The notes under the pieces are model-generated. The model did not search any database. It was not told the DNA's origin and saw only the letters and a list, made by a program, of their open reading frames with translations. Source: Polytrichum commune (Eukaryota; Streptophyta; Polytrichopsida; Polytrichales; Polytrichaceae). From it: 64,000 nucleotides of DNA. This document shows, in pieces, positions 46,756 through 59,200 of this stretch. The DNA lies in NCBI GenBank assembly GCA_950295325.1, contig OX485803.1, positions 3,288,001-3,352,000 on the forward strand, read 5' to 3'. Positions within the stretch are counted from its first letter, which is position 1. Every line of letters begins with the position of its first letter. The position numbers were made by a program, and so were the translations under genes.

Positions 46756-47902
46756 AGACAGTTACGTCTCTCTACTTTCATCAGTGTCTAAGTTAAAACA
46801 AGCATTCCTCGTTACTTCATGGTTTGCAAAATCATCTTTCAGGTATGCAAACTTTTCAATGTCCTGCTTGAAGGAAATTCTGGCCAGTTGATAAAGTGAT
46901 GAATAATTATTCTCATTATTATAATTGTAGGTTCATGCCCTTTTTTGCAATTTTATTCTTCCCTTTCATGCACTCTTTGCGATCCATGTATTTAACATTA
47001 TTTACACTGAACTCTCCACTGAGTTGTTTCAAAACAATGACATCAATATCAAGCCTTTCTCCTGCCACATAAGTTCTATTTGATTCCTCTTCTACATGGA
47101 TACGAAATGCATATCCGTTTAAGTTTGGCATCCACATTCTGGGGACCCCAGATTTAGCTTTCAGCTCATCACATGCAAACTGGGTACATTATTCGGTGCA
47201 ATATTTTTATACATGTCCATTCCATGTGGCAGAACTGTAACACATGCATTTAGACCCACCACATCGCACTCTATTCTGAAGAATCATGATAATCTTAGTG
47301 GCCAACAACATAAAATGGTGCAAATAAACCTCTCCCATTTCAGGAAATCTTCTTGCACAATTTCTTAAATTCACAGAACTTCTTGAAATTAATGCACTGC
47401 ATGACCGTCCACAGTTCCAGAATGTGTCCAAAAGTGCTTCACATGAATTCACACAACAACCTCCTGCACCTCAGCCATTTACTGTAATTCATGAAGGTTG
47501 CTTTGAGGAGGCTTGGACACAAATCAGACTGTACAAGCCAGGCTGCCCAAAATAATACTGCATTGAGTGAAGCAAGTAGCAAATAAATAAAAATTGGCTC
47601 CAATTTACATAGCATCTTTATTTATTCTTCAAAAGCCTGAACATCATTTTCAGTTACCAGTATTTCTCCCAGAAATTGAAGGACCCAGAAGCACCGATGG
47701 CCCCAGGTATTGCTCTAGAGTGGCAAACAGTTGCCCGGTAATTGCAACAAGAATATCAACCCGGTGGCGACGTTGCAAGAGAAGCTTGTCAACAGCAGAT
47801 TACCCCTACAAAATTGATCGTGTCTTCCCTGATAAAGAGGTGGTGTTTTGGGTGATGGGTTTGGCATTTTCAAAGTTACAGAAATAATTCCCAAGCATAC
47901 TA

Positions 47903-48733
47903 TCATGTACTAGTGGGATTGATACCGAGGAGCATGTTATTACCAGATGGCAAGTACACCACATTCCTACTCCTGGAGAGAGTTCCTGCAATTTCCCTCG
48001 ATGCTTCGATGCGACGGAGCTCAATGATACCTCCTCCCGCATTAGCAGTAGCATCGGAGATCAGTTTCGCAGCTTCACTCTCACCCTCCGCGCGAATAAT
48101 TGCTGCACGCCGTTCTTGCTCCGATTTCGCCACCACGAATCTGGACCTCTCCGCCTCCTGTTGAGCAACCTGTTTCTGCTCCACAGCTCGCGAAAATTCG
48201 GTTCCATACGACAAATGTGTGATGGCCACGTCATCAAGCAGAAGGTTGAAGTCTCGTGCACGTTTTACAAGCGCATCACGAACCATGGCAGACACTTGAG
48301 GCCTGTCTGTCAACAGCTGGTCTGCATTGAATTGTGCTACTACAGCTTTCAGAACCTCGTTCCCTATGGATGGTAACACACGTTCATCGTAATCCACTCC
48401 TAGTGTTTTGAAGATAGTTGGTAAACTCTCGGAGTCGGGTTTAGACAAAACTCGCAAGGTTAGGTTGACCATCTGGAGATCCTTGGTTCCTGTCACTGTG
48501 GTAATCGAGCGGGGACGAGTCCGAATGTCAAAAATGTAAGGGTATTGCAAAAAAGGGATCAAGAAGTGCGTTCCTTCTCCGGAAGTTTCATCCAATACCC
48601 CTCGAAACCTGTCGAACAGCACTGCCCGGTGACCGCCATCCACTGTGTAGAGCGCCGAATTCAGAGCTGTTGCTCCCACTCCCAGTGCTATTGCCACCGA
48701 GCTCAACACGTTCGCTGCCCGTGACACACTCAT
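47903..48733 (-). CDS. PHB3: Prohibitin (plant PHB3/PHB4 group), single uninterrupted frame
   Basis: Inner-mitochondrial-membrane scaffold protein that assembles with PHB2-type partners into ring complexes. It holds respiratory complexes and regulates membrane proteases. 276 residues, the usual length for the group. An N-terminal hydrophobic anchor (about 8-30) is followed by the SPFH/prohibitin domain: [96 protein letters not shown] coiled-coil stretch rich in [20 protein letters not shown] and the conserved [20 protein letters not shown] follow. The whole coding frame lacks introns. No poly-A trace or target duplication was seen near the stop to prove a retrocopy, and the open frame with promoter motifs argues for a working gene. 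Which PHB number it matches is less certain than the family. Confidence 0.93.
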   Translation of the reverse strand: MSVSRAANVLSSVAIALGVGATALNSALYTVDGGHRAVLFDRFRGVLDETSGEGTHFLIPFLQYPYIFDIRTRPRSITTVTGTKDLQMVNLTLRVLSKPDSESLPTIFKTLGVDYDERVLPSIGNEVLKAVVAQFNADQLLTDRPQVSAMVRDALVKRARDFNLLLDDVAITHLSYGTEFSRAVEQKQVAQQEAERSRFVVAKSEQERRAAIIRAEGESEAAKLISDATANAGGGIIELRRIEASREIAGTLSRSRNVVYLPSGNNMLLGINPTST

Positions 48734-48920
48734 CTTGATAATAATCCCCTTCTCGTCACCCTCGCAGAAATCAAATCAGATCTCAGCACTCTCTTAAAAT
48801 TCGCTTCGCACTTTTCCAACAAACAAACAATCATGCAAATCCACTTCGAAGCTGCTGCAAACACGATCAACGAGAATGATCGCAAGAAAGAGAGCGAGAC
48901 TTCCTCTCCGCTATCAGCGC

Positions 48921-48946
48921 CTAGGGTTTCAGAGCGTCTAGGGTTT
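48921..48946 (-). promoter_or_regulatory. Paired telo-boxes upstream of prohibitin
   Basis: Two copies of AAACCCTAG in gene orientation (48921-48929 and 48938-48946), about 190-215 bp upstream of the ATG. Paired telo-boxes are typical of plant genes for ribosome, mitochondrial and growth functions. The role is inferred from motif and position. Confidence 0.55.
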
Positions 48947-49169
48947 GGGAGCGACAGAGTTCATCCATATGACTCATCCAACTCTTGGTAAATGCCAGAC
49001 CTGCATACAGTCTGCCCTCTATATCTGTTAACAATGGGGAGTGGAAATTTTCTTAACAGATATAGAATGTTAACACTTTAACAAAAATAGGGTTTAGCAA
49101 ACAAGAATATAACATTTGTAAACAAATAAAATATTACTGTAACATTAAACGAAGTTTCAAAATACAACT

Positions 49170-49509
49170 ACACTAAATAGGTAGATTAGTGTTAGATGAA
49201 GATTAGTGTTAGATGCAATAGTTACCTAAAACACTAATTTTCAACTGATATTACAATTAGTGTTTGAATAGGGTTTGAACAAATTATACCTTTTACGAGG
49301 TTCTCATATTCTTCTTCCTTCAATTCTTCATTCCAAGATTTACAAAATATCATCTAACACTAAATGCGCTCATGTAAATATTTAAAGTTACTACTTGGTA
49401 CAAATAGTGTTAGAGTTGACATTTAGTGTTCTAACACTATAGAGACAATTTACATTTAGCGTTTTCGTCGACTATTAGTGTTTCCAACACTAATCTACCT
49501 ATTTAGTGT
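49170..49509. mobile_element. CACTA-type MITE, 340 bp, perfect terminal inverted repeats
   Basis: The ends carry a perfect 24-bp inverted repeat containing CACTAAATAGGTAGATTAG. Many copies of TTAGTGTTAGA / TCTAACACTAA-like motifs lie inside in both orientations. Termini beginning CACTA with short subterminal repeats are the mark of En/Spm (CACTA) elements. The expected 3-bp target duplication is not clean (CTA against TAA; TA is shared). It lies about 440 bp upstream of the prohibitin start. Non-coding. Confidence 0.75.
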
Positions 49510-52500
49510 AATGAGTTTCAGTCCTCCAGGATAGAAGAAGGCATCTATTAAGGTTTGTTGGAGTGGTTCACATGAAGGAGATCAATTTCATTATGAATAA
49601 TTTCTAGTTTCTTAACTAAGTGCATAACATTACTTGACCTTTGCTCAAGATAATGATGTAAAGTTGTGGAGAGAAGATTGCACATCCTTGTAACACACAT
49701 GGCCTACAAGTTCAGTTGTGAGAGGTTTAGTGTCATCCTCTTCTTGAACAAAGGTATTAGGATTCATTGGGTTGGACATCTCCATCAATTACTCGCCAAA
49801 GGATTGGTAAGGATTATTCAAGTCAAATTTAGCTTCATAGTTGATGAATTCCTATGTAGTCATGTTAGATAAGATCTATGAGCTTGCTTCACATATCACA
49901 CTAAACAACTCCAAAAGTGTGGTGAGTTCCTACAATTCTTTTGGTGAGCCTCATGTAATGCTTGTTTGGTAGTTATAACATATAGTGTTTCAATGTGATT
50001 CCAATAATTTTGAATGGTCTAAGGAGTAACCCCATGTAGCCAAGAGTGGACAAGCATGACTATTGCTTGATGCACATCAAGTCAGGAGCAACATTCCGTA
50101 CATTGAATTTGAACATTGGTACACTATGGTTCAAGCGACTAGGGCAAATTGAGTTGATGAGACTTGATAGGGGCTTGCAATCAATATCATGAACTTTATC
50201 ATTTCTAATTTGGGGGTTTATTAAAGCTCTACAATATATTTTATATTGTATGTTATTATAAAGTATAATAGTAAGTTAACATATATAAAGGGCAAATATA
50301 AAATGAGGGGAGTGTCTTGCAATCATTAGGTAGCCAACTGCAAAGGAGGGGTGTCACATGACAATTAGTGCTAACTTATATGACAAATCACAATGACATT
50401 TGTAATTAACATAAGACAACAATTTAAATGCCACAATAAATCATCATGTGTTTAGAGCAGCTATTGTATTTTTGAATGGTTCACCAAATAAGCTTCAAAT
50501 TTGTCAATGAAGTTACATTTGTTCATAGTTGCACAACAATTGGTAATATAAGGAGGGGAGGGGGGGGGATTGCAAGTGCATTTTCATTGTTATTGGTGTA
50601 GTTTTATTGAATACGGGTTCAAGTTGGAGTGCAATAGTCATCACATTTGTCCATTGTCAACATTGTGTGAGTGAGTTCATCAAACTTTACAATCTTTGAT
50701 TTTGTTTTTGTTAATGAGAATAGCTCCTACCAATATGAAAAGATTGGGCAAAATATGAACAATAAACACAAGGCATTCTCATAAATACTTAAAAAAACAC
50801 ATTCATTTTGGATATGTACCAACAAGTTTCTGCAAATCATATATTTTCCCACTCAAATGAAGAATTGATCGATTCTCATTTTCCATGAGGCATCCCCTTT
50901 TGTAAGTGTTTATACATTGGAACAAATAAATATAAAGATGACATCCCTTGATGAACGATTGTCCATGTAGAAGTAGAGGACCAAGGATGGGGAGAACTGA
51001 CCACTAGTCAGATGAAGCGGTTGAGTTTGGGAATAACCAGTTGAAGTTCAATACTTCAGGAAAATTGATGATCATTTTGGATTAATCTATGGAACATACT
51101 TCAATCTAATAAAGAAAAACCAAAAGATCACAACATATAACTAATCGGACTTGGAAACATCAAGATTTTGACCGATTATGCCCCAAAATTTCCCCACACA
51201 ATGTAGAGGACTTGTACATCTAACTTCTTATTGGGTCATGTTAACTTATTCTCTAAACAAGGGTATGTTTTAGCAATCACTGATGATATTGTGATTTTCG
51301 CATTGCAGTGCATATCAAAAGGCACTAAAGGAATCTAAAATCCATATGGGATGACCAATGCAAGAGAGAAGGCTCATCCCAAAGGTATGTACATGCATAA
51401 CGCCCATACGGGCTTGGATTAGCAGTGGTCAACAAACAACGCATGTTAGTGTAAAAACATTGACATTTTTCTTTTTTTCTTTTCTTTTTCTTGTACATAC
51501 GTAACCCCTAGATTGTGCTAGACCACGCTTGGGCGTCCTACAGTATAGATAAACTCATTCATTGCAGCTCTAAAGGTCCCCCCCCCCTCGAGCTAAGAGT
51601 TGATTCATTCCAACAACTTCTCAACTAATTTGGGCTCGCTCATGTTGGTTTTTTTTAGTCATGTCATCTTGGATCGTAGTGTTCAGATTACTAAATATTC
51701 AATGATATTAGTAAGTGAGAATGGGCCTACTCTTATTTGGAGCATGAGACATAATAATGCATTTAGAAGGGTTCAAACATTTTAAGTTGAGGTTGATGAT
51801 GATATTACGTATGTAGGTTGGGGCTGACACATATGTTTGAATGTATTAATTGTGAGAAGGTTTGGACATTTGGGCTTGAACGTTCTCCATTTCTACGATA
51901 ATCACTCGTATTGTTCATGAACTATGTCATATCAAGTATCGGGTTGAAGTGGGTTTAGGAATGGCTCATTGTGATGTGGAAGGAATCATTTTCAGATGAC
52001 ATGATAATGTAGATAAGGATTGTGAGACTTCAATGAAGAAGTAGAGTTCATCATAAATATTTAGACAAATGGGACATGGGGAGGAAGGGATCGTTGTCAT
52101 CACTATCATCACACTCAAAGTGCATAATAAGAACTAAAATTCTTCAATTGTCAACTAAGTCATGCCATGACGAATCCAAATAATTGCACAAATACAATAA
52201 TTTCCCTTTCATGTACCAACTTTGGCTACTTGTTCATGGATTAAACATCGTCATAGTGTCAGTGTTAAGTCCATGCAACCAAAATAGGCAGAGGAGATGC
52301 AAAATAGAGTACCAAAGAACATTACAGATGTCCTAATAACATGTTGACATGGATGTTGTATAGAGGAACAAATGGTTAAAGCATAAGAAAGGAAAAACAC
52401 GCCATCACTTAAGCCATACACAAAAGTTTTTATCCAAATACATGAATTTTCTATCCAACTTGCATCTTTTGCCTCATGTTATTGAATTTTAAGACTCTTT

Positions 52501-55128
52501 GACATACCGACCAAGACAATTGTACATCCACTTATGTCATGTATCGATGTTGGGTGATTTTCCCATAATTGCAAGTTTCATACTGAGGGTGAACACTTCC
52601 TTCAAAATGCTACACCTTGTGTATCCTCCGTGATCATCTACATAAATAACCACTCTTTGCATTATCGATTAAACCAACATAATTGAGGAAGATAAGTGAA
52701 GCAATTGGAGAGGACGAACACATAATACAAGAGACACAACTACACACTTAATGTAACTTTGACCAAAACATGGGTTATAAGTACACCATGTGAGCATATA
52801 ATAATATAAATTATTTACTTACATAATTTCTAACTAACTAGAAACCAAATTGATTTAATCTTATCACCTCATGTAGCCCTAGTTTTAAGCGCCACTTGAT
52901 TTAACCCAATTGAAGTGTTGTCGAGCATATCCCAATTTTAGCACCACTTCATTCAACCCCATTTAATGCATTGCGACACTTAACTATCCCAACGCCACCT
53001 CGAAGAACCCCAATTATGTCACCCCTCATTTGACATACTTTAATCACAATAAATTATCTTAAGCTTAATCACAAGAAACACATGATGATGGTTGGCATGT
53101 GCACCATATTGAATATATTTTTTTCTAAGCATGCACTCCTAACAAATCGACTTAGTTTCACACCAAAAAGATTCCACTGAGGATTTGTAGCATTGATTTA
53201 TTTGATATATGTGATTTTAGCAAGAGTCCCAACCAACACATACTTACAAAAGACCTTTTGAACCAAGTCCAAACACACAAATCATAGTTCTAGAAGAGGG
53301 ATCAACATTACTAGAGTGAGCCTCACTATAATAAGCTTAATTGAGCTTAGCAATGTTGATCTTCCATTTTGTGTTTTTACTTTGATCCATGAAACTATGT
53401 ATCCAAACTTTGACCACAAGTTGGTGAAAAGTCTACACTCTAGAGGTACTCAAAATTTGGTAAAACAATCAATGATGGATAACTTGCAATGTGATCATAA
53501 TGACAAGTATGGGCCATGAACAAGTGGAGTTTTAAAAAAAAAAAATTATGCTAAGTGTTAGACACCAATTCACACAAGAGGTGCCATTTCTAATTTCAAA
53601 ATTCTCTCATAATCTCCCAACTTTATGCCAAGGATGAGAATGCGTTATGTGTTGTAATAACTTATGCACGACATTGGTTATTCATCTTACTTTCATTAGC
53701 AACAACAACCTTACCTATTGTAAATGAGATTGCGATACTAGAAACTGACAAGGGTTGGCAAGGGTTTCAAGAACAAACATCATAACCACTATATCAGTTT
53801 CTAAATATCCAAAAAAACACATGTGTTCAAAAGAGATTAGACTACATACTCAAAATTTGTTAACCATTCTAGGCTCTGAAATGAGCATGATTGGAAGGGA
53901 TGTCTTCCATGATCAATTAATAAGGGGAAATAAGAACCATGATAATGAACAAGATATACAAATGAGCTTTGATAGTCATGAGGAAAATATCTATGGTAGT
54001 GATTCAAATTTGCTAATCATCTTGCACTAACCACGTGTTTCCAATTGTAAGAGAAATGGGCGCAAAGCTCAAAATGTCGATTTTTGGATTGCTTATCTTG
54101 TAGGTGTCCAATTACCTAAGAAAAGTGGCTCCCACATAAGGTGAAATGGGCCTTAAAAGCGAAACCCCAAACATGTTGTGTACTTTTGGGGACCTACACA
54201 AGATTACCAAGAGCTTCAAGGTTGCACCCTTGCTTAAGCAAACAAACCATTTTAAACAATCCAATTCAATACAAAAATCATATTTGGAGTTGGACCTTGC
54301 TAACACCTCACCCCACCAACCATGTGCCTTTGAAACTCTGTGGCCTTAGCATCAATGCTTGAGTTGGGTATTGTAGAAATTATGACAAATCAAAGAAAAA
54401 TGCCCAAACACTCCATAAGCGATTCCCATGTCCACAAAATAACAACATCCCATTGAGCAGTGTTACGCATAACAATTCACAACAAATTAGTGATGCACTC
54501 TTGCTTAATCAAGGGCTTAGAATGAAAAAAAAAAAAACTATACTATATCTTGCCTTTGCCCTGAAGGCGGGGTCTGATGCTAGTGGTATAGGTCCAACAC
54601 CATGGCCACATGGCCAAGTGTAGGTCCTTTATAACCCCTTATATAGACTTACCTTAGGCCGACCAAGCTTGTAAGCATGTCATTGGCTAGGCCTAGACCT
54701 TGAAGAGCTAGTAGATAGACCACTAAAGAGGCCACCAACCAATGTTATCTCTTTCTAAGTGCTACCTTACTCTGGTTGAGTAGCCTTGAAGTATGGGCAT
54801 CCCATGAATAAAGGTAGTATAATGTCCAAAAGATCCATGGTCCCGCGAAGCATTGATGCATAACTAAGTCATGCTATGTGTACCAATAGTTTTTTGTTTT
54901 TGTTTTTGTTTTTTAAGGGTGGATTTGCAAATGTATGTTGAACCTACACAATATAAACAAGCATGTTCGCTACAAGAGGCTATGTCCTATCCAATGCCTT
55001 TGTCCTCTGGTCTAGATTTCACCTCCTACTCTACTCTAGTATAGTCTTCTACATTGACCCTACATTTCATTCTCCACTCCATATACCTACTCAAGTGATG
55101 TTCCCACTACAACGCTTGAGACAAAGCC
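49510..55128. other. Long intergenic stretch, no supported gene
   Basis: 5.6 kb of AT-rich DNA. Open frames are short and carry no recognisable domains. Runs of about 10 G or C occur near 50560 and 51578. The pieces at 53316-54362 show open frames of 60-90 codons on overlapping strands without family resemblance. Confidence 0.35.
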
Positions 55129-55431
55129 AACAAGAAAACAGTAGAACCGTGAGGCTCTGTCCTTCATTATGGAAGACTACAACTGTAGCTGTCCATTTCG
55201 CTCATGCCAGTCCATGGTTATTTACTATACCTATAACCAAACCTTTCTTGGATTTTAAACACCTTCTTCTCAAATGTGGGTCAAGGAACAAGAAAACGGT
55301 AGAACCGTGAGGCTCTGTCCTTTATTATGAAAGACTACAATTGTAGTTGTCCACTTTGCTCATGCCAATTCACTATACCAAACCTTTATGGGATTTTGTG
55401 CACCTTCTTCTCAAATGCAGGTCAAGGATTG
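55129..55431. repeat. Two-copy tandem duplication, about 158-bp unit
   Basis: AAGAAAACRGTAGAACCGTG followed by AGGCTCTGTCC and an ACTACAAYTGTAGYTGTCCA motif occurs at about 55131 and 55289. Each copy ends in CACCTTCTTCTCAAATG and GGTCAAGGA. The copies are about 90% alike by eye. No function is seen. Confidence 0.7.
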
Positions 55432-55912
55432 AAGCTACTCATTTATCACCCGAAAATTTTAAAATAAATAATCAAGAACTGCCAAATTTACTATAGTTAA
55501 CTAGATTTCTTTCAATGCATTTTAGGGAGCACTTGTATATATATATATAAACTATAGTTAACATCCACATTACATAAAGTGGACCAAAAATAACAAAAAC
55601 AAGTAACGTCCAAGTGTGAACACAAAGTGATTAGGAAATTTACTCTTGAAACAGAGAAGTCGATGCATAGTCTGTGTCCTACAGACAGATCCAATAAGAA
55701 AAGGGAATTCGGAGTCCACATTACCTTGCATAATGGGAGGGCGGGAAATGAGTATTCGTGAAGAAACCTTGAGCATCTAAGTCACTGGGCTACCTTGAAT
55801 AGCTTCTTCTTCTCCACACAGACACGACACAAGAGAAGAGGGTACTACTAGAGGCCCAGGGTTTACAGAGATTACAGACAGGGGACAGGCTCAGACCCTT
55901 GCGAAGGTGGAG

Positions 55913-55921
55913 CTAGGGTTT
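55913..55921 (+). promoter_or_regulatory. Telo-box upstream of SSRP1
   Basis: CTAGGGTTT (reverse telo-box) lies about 300 bp upstream of the SSRP1 ATG. Telo-boxes are frequent in plant replication- and growth-linked promoters. The function here is inferred. Confidence 0.4.
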
Positions 55922-56223
55922 GGAGCTCCTCGACCCTCTTCTCCCCGCAACAGACTCACTACAATCCCACGGACTCATGCTACAATCACATGCGGAGTTG
56001 CATGTGTATTCACATCACCTGCCTTTGTTTTGAGCGGGAAATGGCGATGGTAGGGCCGTGAGAGGGTTACAAATTGAACTGCGGGATGTGCTGGTGTGAG
56101 GTTGTTGTTGTGTTTGGTGTTTGAGAGTGTGTTTTTTGTTTTTTTTGGTAAGAGAGCAGTGGGTTTTAGGGATTGTGGCGGGAGATTTAGCGTTAAGGGG
56201 GGTTTGGTGGAAAGTTGGCAATC

Positions 56224-59200
56224 ATGGCGGAGGCTGCCGCAGTGCATCAGTTCAACAGCATTCTTCTTGGTGGCCGTGGAGGAACCGTAAGTTTTTGTTT
56301 TTGTTTGTGTTTGCCCTTTATCTCCATTTCGCGTTCGCTTTCTACAGGTTGCAGCATCGTCATATTAATTATATGGTCCATGTGAAGAGGTTTATCATCC
56401 TCTTTCTCCAGCCTTTGGATGATTCGCACTGAATTGCGAATGCTACAATGTGAAGGCATGGACCATATTGGTGTGAAGCTTTTGCAAATGTCCGATTTAA
56501 TGCCGATATCACGAGAGAACATCATCTTTAGGGTTTCAGAATTCAGAGAGGCAAGCTATATCCTTAGCCTTATTCGTTTCTCCAGTTTTGATGGTCGTTT
56601 ATGGTTTTTGGTCCACAGAATCCAGGGCAACTCAAAATACACCCGGGCGGATTTCAATGGCGAAAAACAGGGGGTGGAAAGGTCGTGGATGTCACGACAA
56701 ATGATATTACGGGGCTGAGTTGGACTCGGGTGCCCAAAGGGTTCCAGCTCGGAATCAAAATGAAGGCTGGGCCCAATATTAAGTTCAATGGGTTCAGAGA
56801 ACAGGTGCCACTTCTCATATCAATCAGCTTGGGGAATACTCTTTAGTGGACATGTCACAGCCAATAAAGAAATTTAAATCCTTAGAATTTGCAATAATGC
56901 TCTTTCCCCAATTTTTAGTGGAGTTATCAGGCATGGACCAAGTTCGGCATGGCCACAGTACATTTTGGTTGCTACATAAGAGTAGGGACACGTGAGGTGC
57001 TGAGGGTTTTAGATAGTGACATCGTGGCAATTGTTTCAGACCCAGAACTGGAAGTTGATGATGTTTGTAACGCCGATTCTATGAATGACTGGGGACAGGA
57101 AAATTGCTAGTTTGATGGTAGCCATTACTGTTTTGATAGATCTCATCTTATTTCTGTTGCTCCCTTTTACACTGACAAGGATTGTCCTTGAGGGTGTAGG
57201 ATATGACGAGCTTAAGTACTTTTATAGCGGCGCAAATGGGTATCACACCTGAAGACAAGCCCCTGGCGATCAGCGGTCGGAATTGGGGTGATGCAGTCCT
57301 TGAAGGTCAGCATTTCATAAAGCCGGTCACATTCATAAAACCCCAGCCCACCAAATAACCTCAATGGCACATAATCTTACTCAGATGATCATAATTAGAG
57401 TCTCTCTGAGACTTTCCGGTTTAGATGTATGTGAGATGTGCTTTCCATCTGACCTTTGGTGTTGCATGCTGTGGTAAGTATCAATATGGAGTGGGGTGAG
57501 GACCCTGTCTGACAGCATTTCTGGGAGCTTTTTGATCACATTTCTGTTTGGATTGTGCAGGAAACTCTCTTGCTTTCACAGTTGGTGGCAAGCATGCATT
57601 TGATGTTTCTATAGCAGATGTGTCACAGACTCAAATGCAAGGCAAGAATGAGGTCATGCTGGAATTTCATGTGGATGACACGACAGGTGCAAGTGAGGTA
57701 GGTCCATTTTTTTTTGAGTGACGCTAGAAACATGTAAATTTTTGGGTGCACATTCGCCAGTATCCACTCTGTTATTGACTAGATCTCTCGAAAGTCAGGC
57801 TAGGGAGTACAATGTGCATCCTTATGCTGTTAATGCCTAACTGTATCCCACTCTGGTTACTGCCAAACACAGTCTTGAATTGAAATGGTAATGATATGTG
57901 TATATCTCTTTCAGATTGATGTGTTTACTTTTGTTGATGGTTAGGATGTGGTTGGCATGTCCTTAGCATACTTTCCAGTGTCTTTGATTTGTATTGCTTA
58001 TGCAGCTTATGGGACTGGTTTGCAGAAGGACACTCTGATGGAGTTGAGCTTCCACATTCCCACCACCAATACTACATATCTTGGCGATGAAGAACGTCCA
58101 CCAGCACAGGTACTTGTCTTGTCCCGACAACAACTTATATATGTGTACAAGTGAACCTTGTGCATGGTGAAAAGATTTCCGTTATTCGTTGAAGGAAGCA
58201 TATCTTACCAGAAGCTAAAGCATAGTGAAAGGCCAAGTAAGGAGCTAGTGAAAGATTCATGGTTTTTGTAGTTATAAGGTTCTCAATTAGGTCGTTGAAA
58301 TTGATCCTGCCCAGTCCGATTCTTGGATTTTGACAGATATTTCGAGAGAAAATCCTATCTATGGGTGACGTCGGGCCTTCTGGTGCAGAAGCTGTTGCAT
58401 TGTTTGAAGATGTTCACATTCTTACACCAAGGTAGTATACTTCTGTCTCTGCACATCTTAGCATTTTACAAAACTTTCATGGTGTTGTGCTTATATATCT
58501 TGTCTGTGGCAGCCTTTTGTAGCTCAGTGGTGCAGAATCTGATTGCTTTATTAGTTTCTGAATTTTGTTTGCGTGCTAAGATCAAATTCGAAATATGCAA
58601 TCTGCTTGTACTTGCAGAGGTCGCTATAATGTGGAGCTTCATCTCTCCTTTCTGCGATTGCAAGGGCAGGCAAATGACTTCAAAATTCAGTACAGCAGTG
58701 TTGTTCGGCTTTTTATTTTGCCAAAGGTAAGTACATTGACTCTTTGAAAACCTCTATTGCTCCAATCATTTTATTGCTGGTGGGGATGAGGTTAAATGAA
58801 TGGAACTTATAATTATACTTGGGGCTGTTGATCAAGATTAGACAAATCTGGCTGACTGTTATATGTTGGATGACTGTAAGCAGAACTTACGGTCTAGGTA
58901 GTTGAGATGAGTTGAGTGTGTTAATATGTTACCCTGTAGCTTTTTCACTGTGATGTTTTTGCTCTTTAATGTCTATGGTGTTTGTGAACCTGTAACTGAG
59001 CTTTTCTTCACAGCAATTTTCTGAAGGCTTTCATGTGTTTGTCAGAGTAACCAACCGCACACTTTTGTGGTTATCACATTGGACCCTCCTATTCGAAAAG
59101 GCCAGACCTTTTATCCACACATTGTACTGCAAGTAAGGCACTTGACTTGCTCTTATTTTGTCAGTAGATAATTGTCTGTTCATGTTGATCATCTGGTGTT

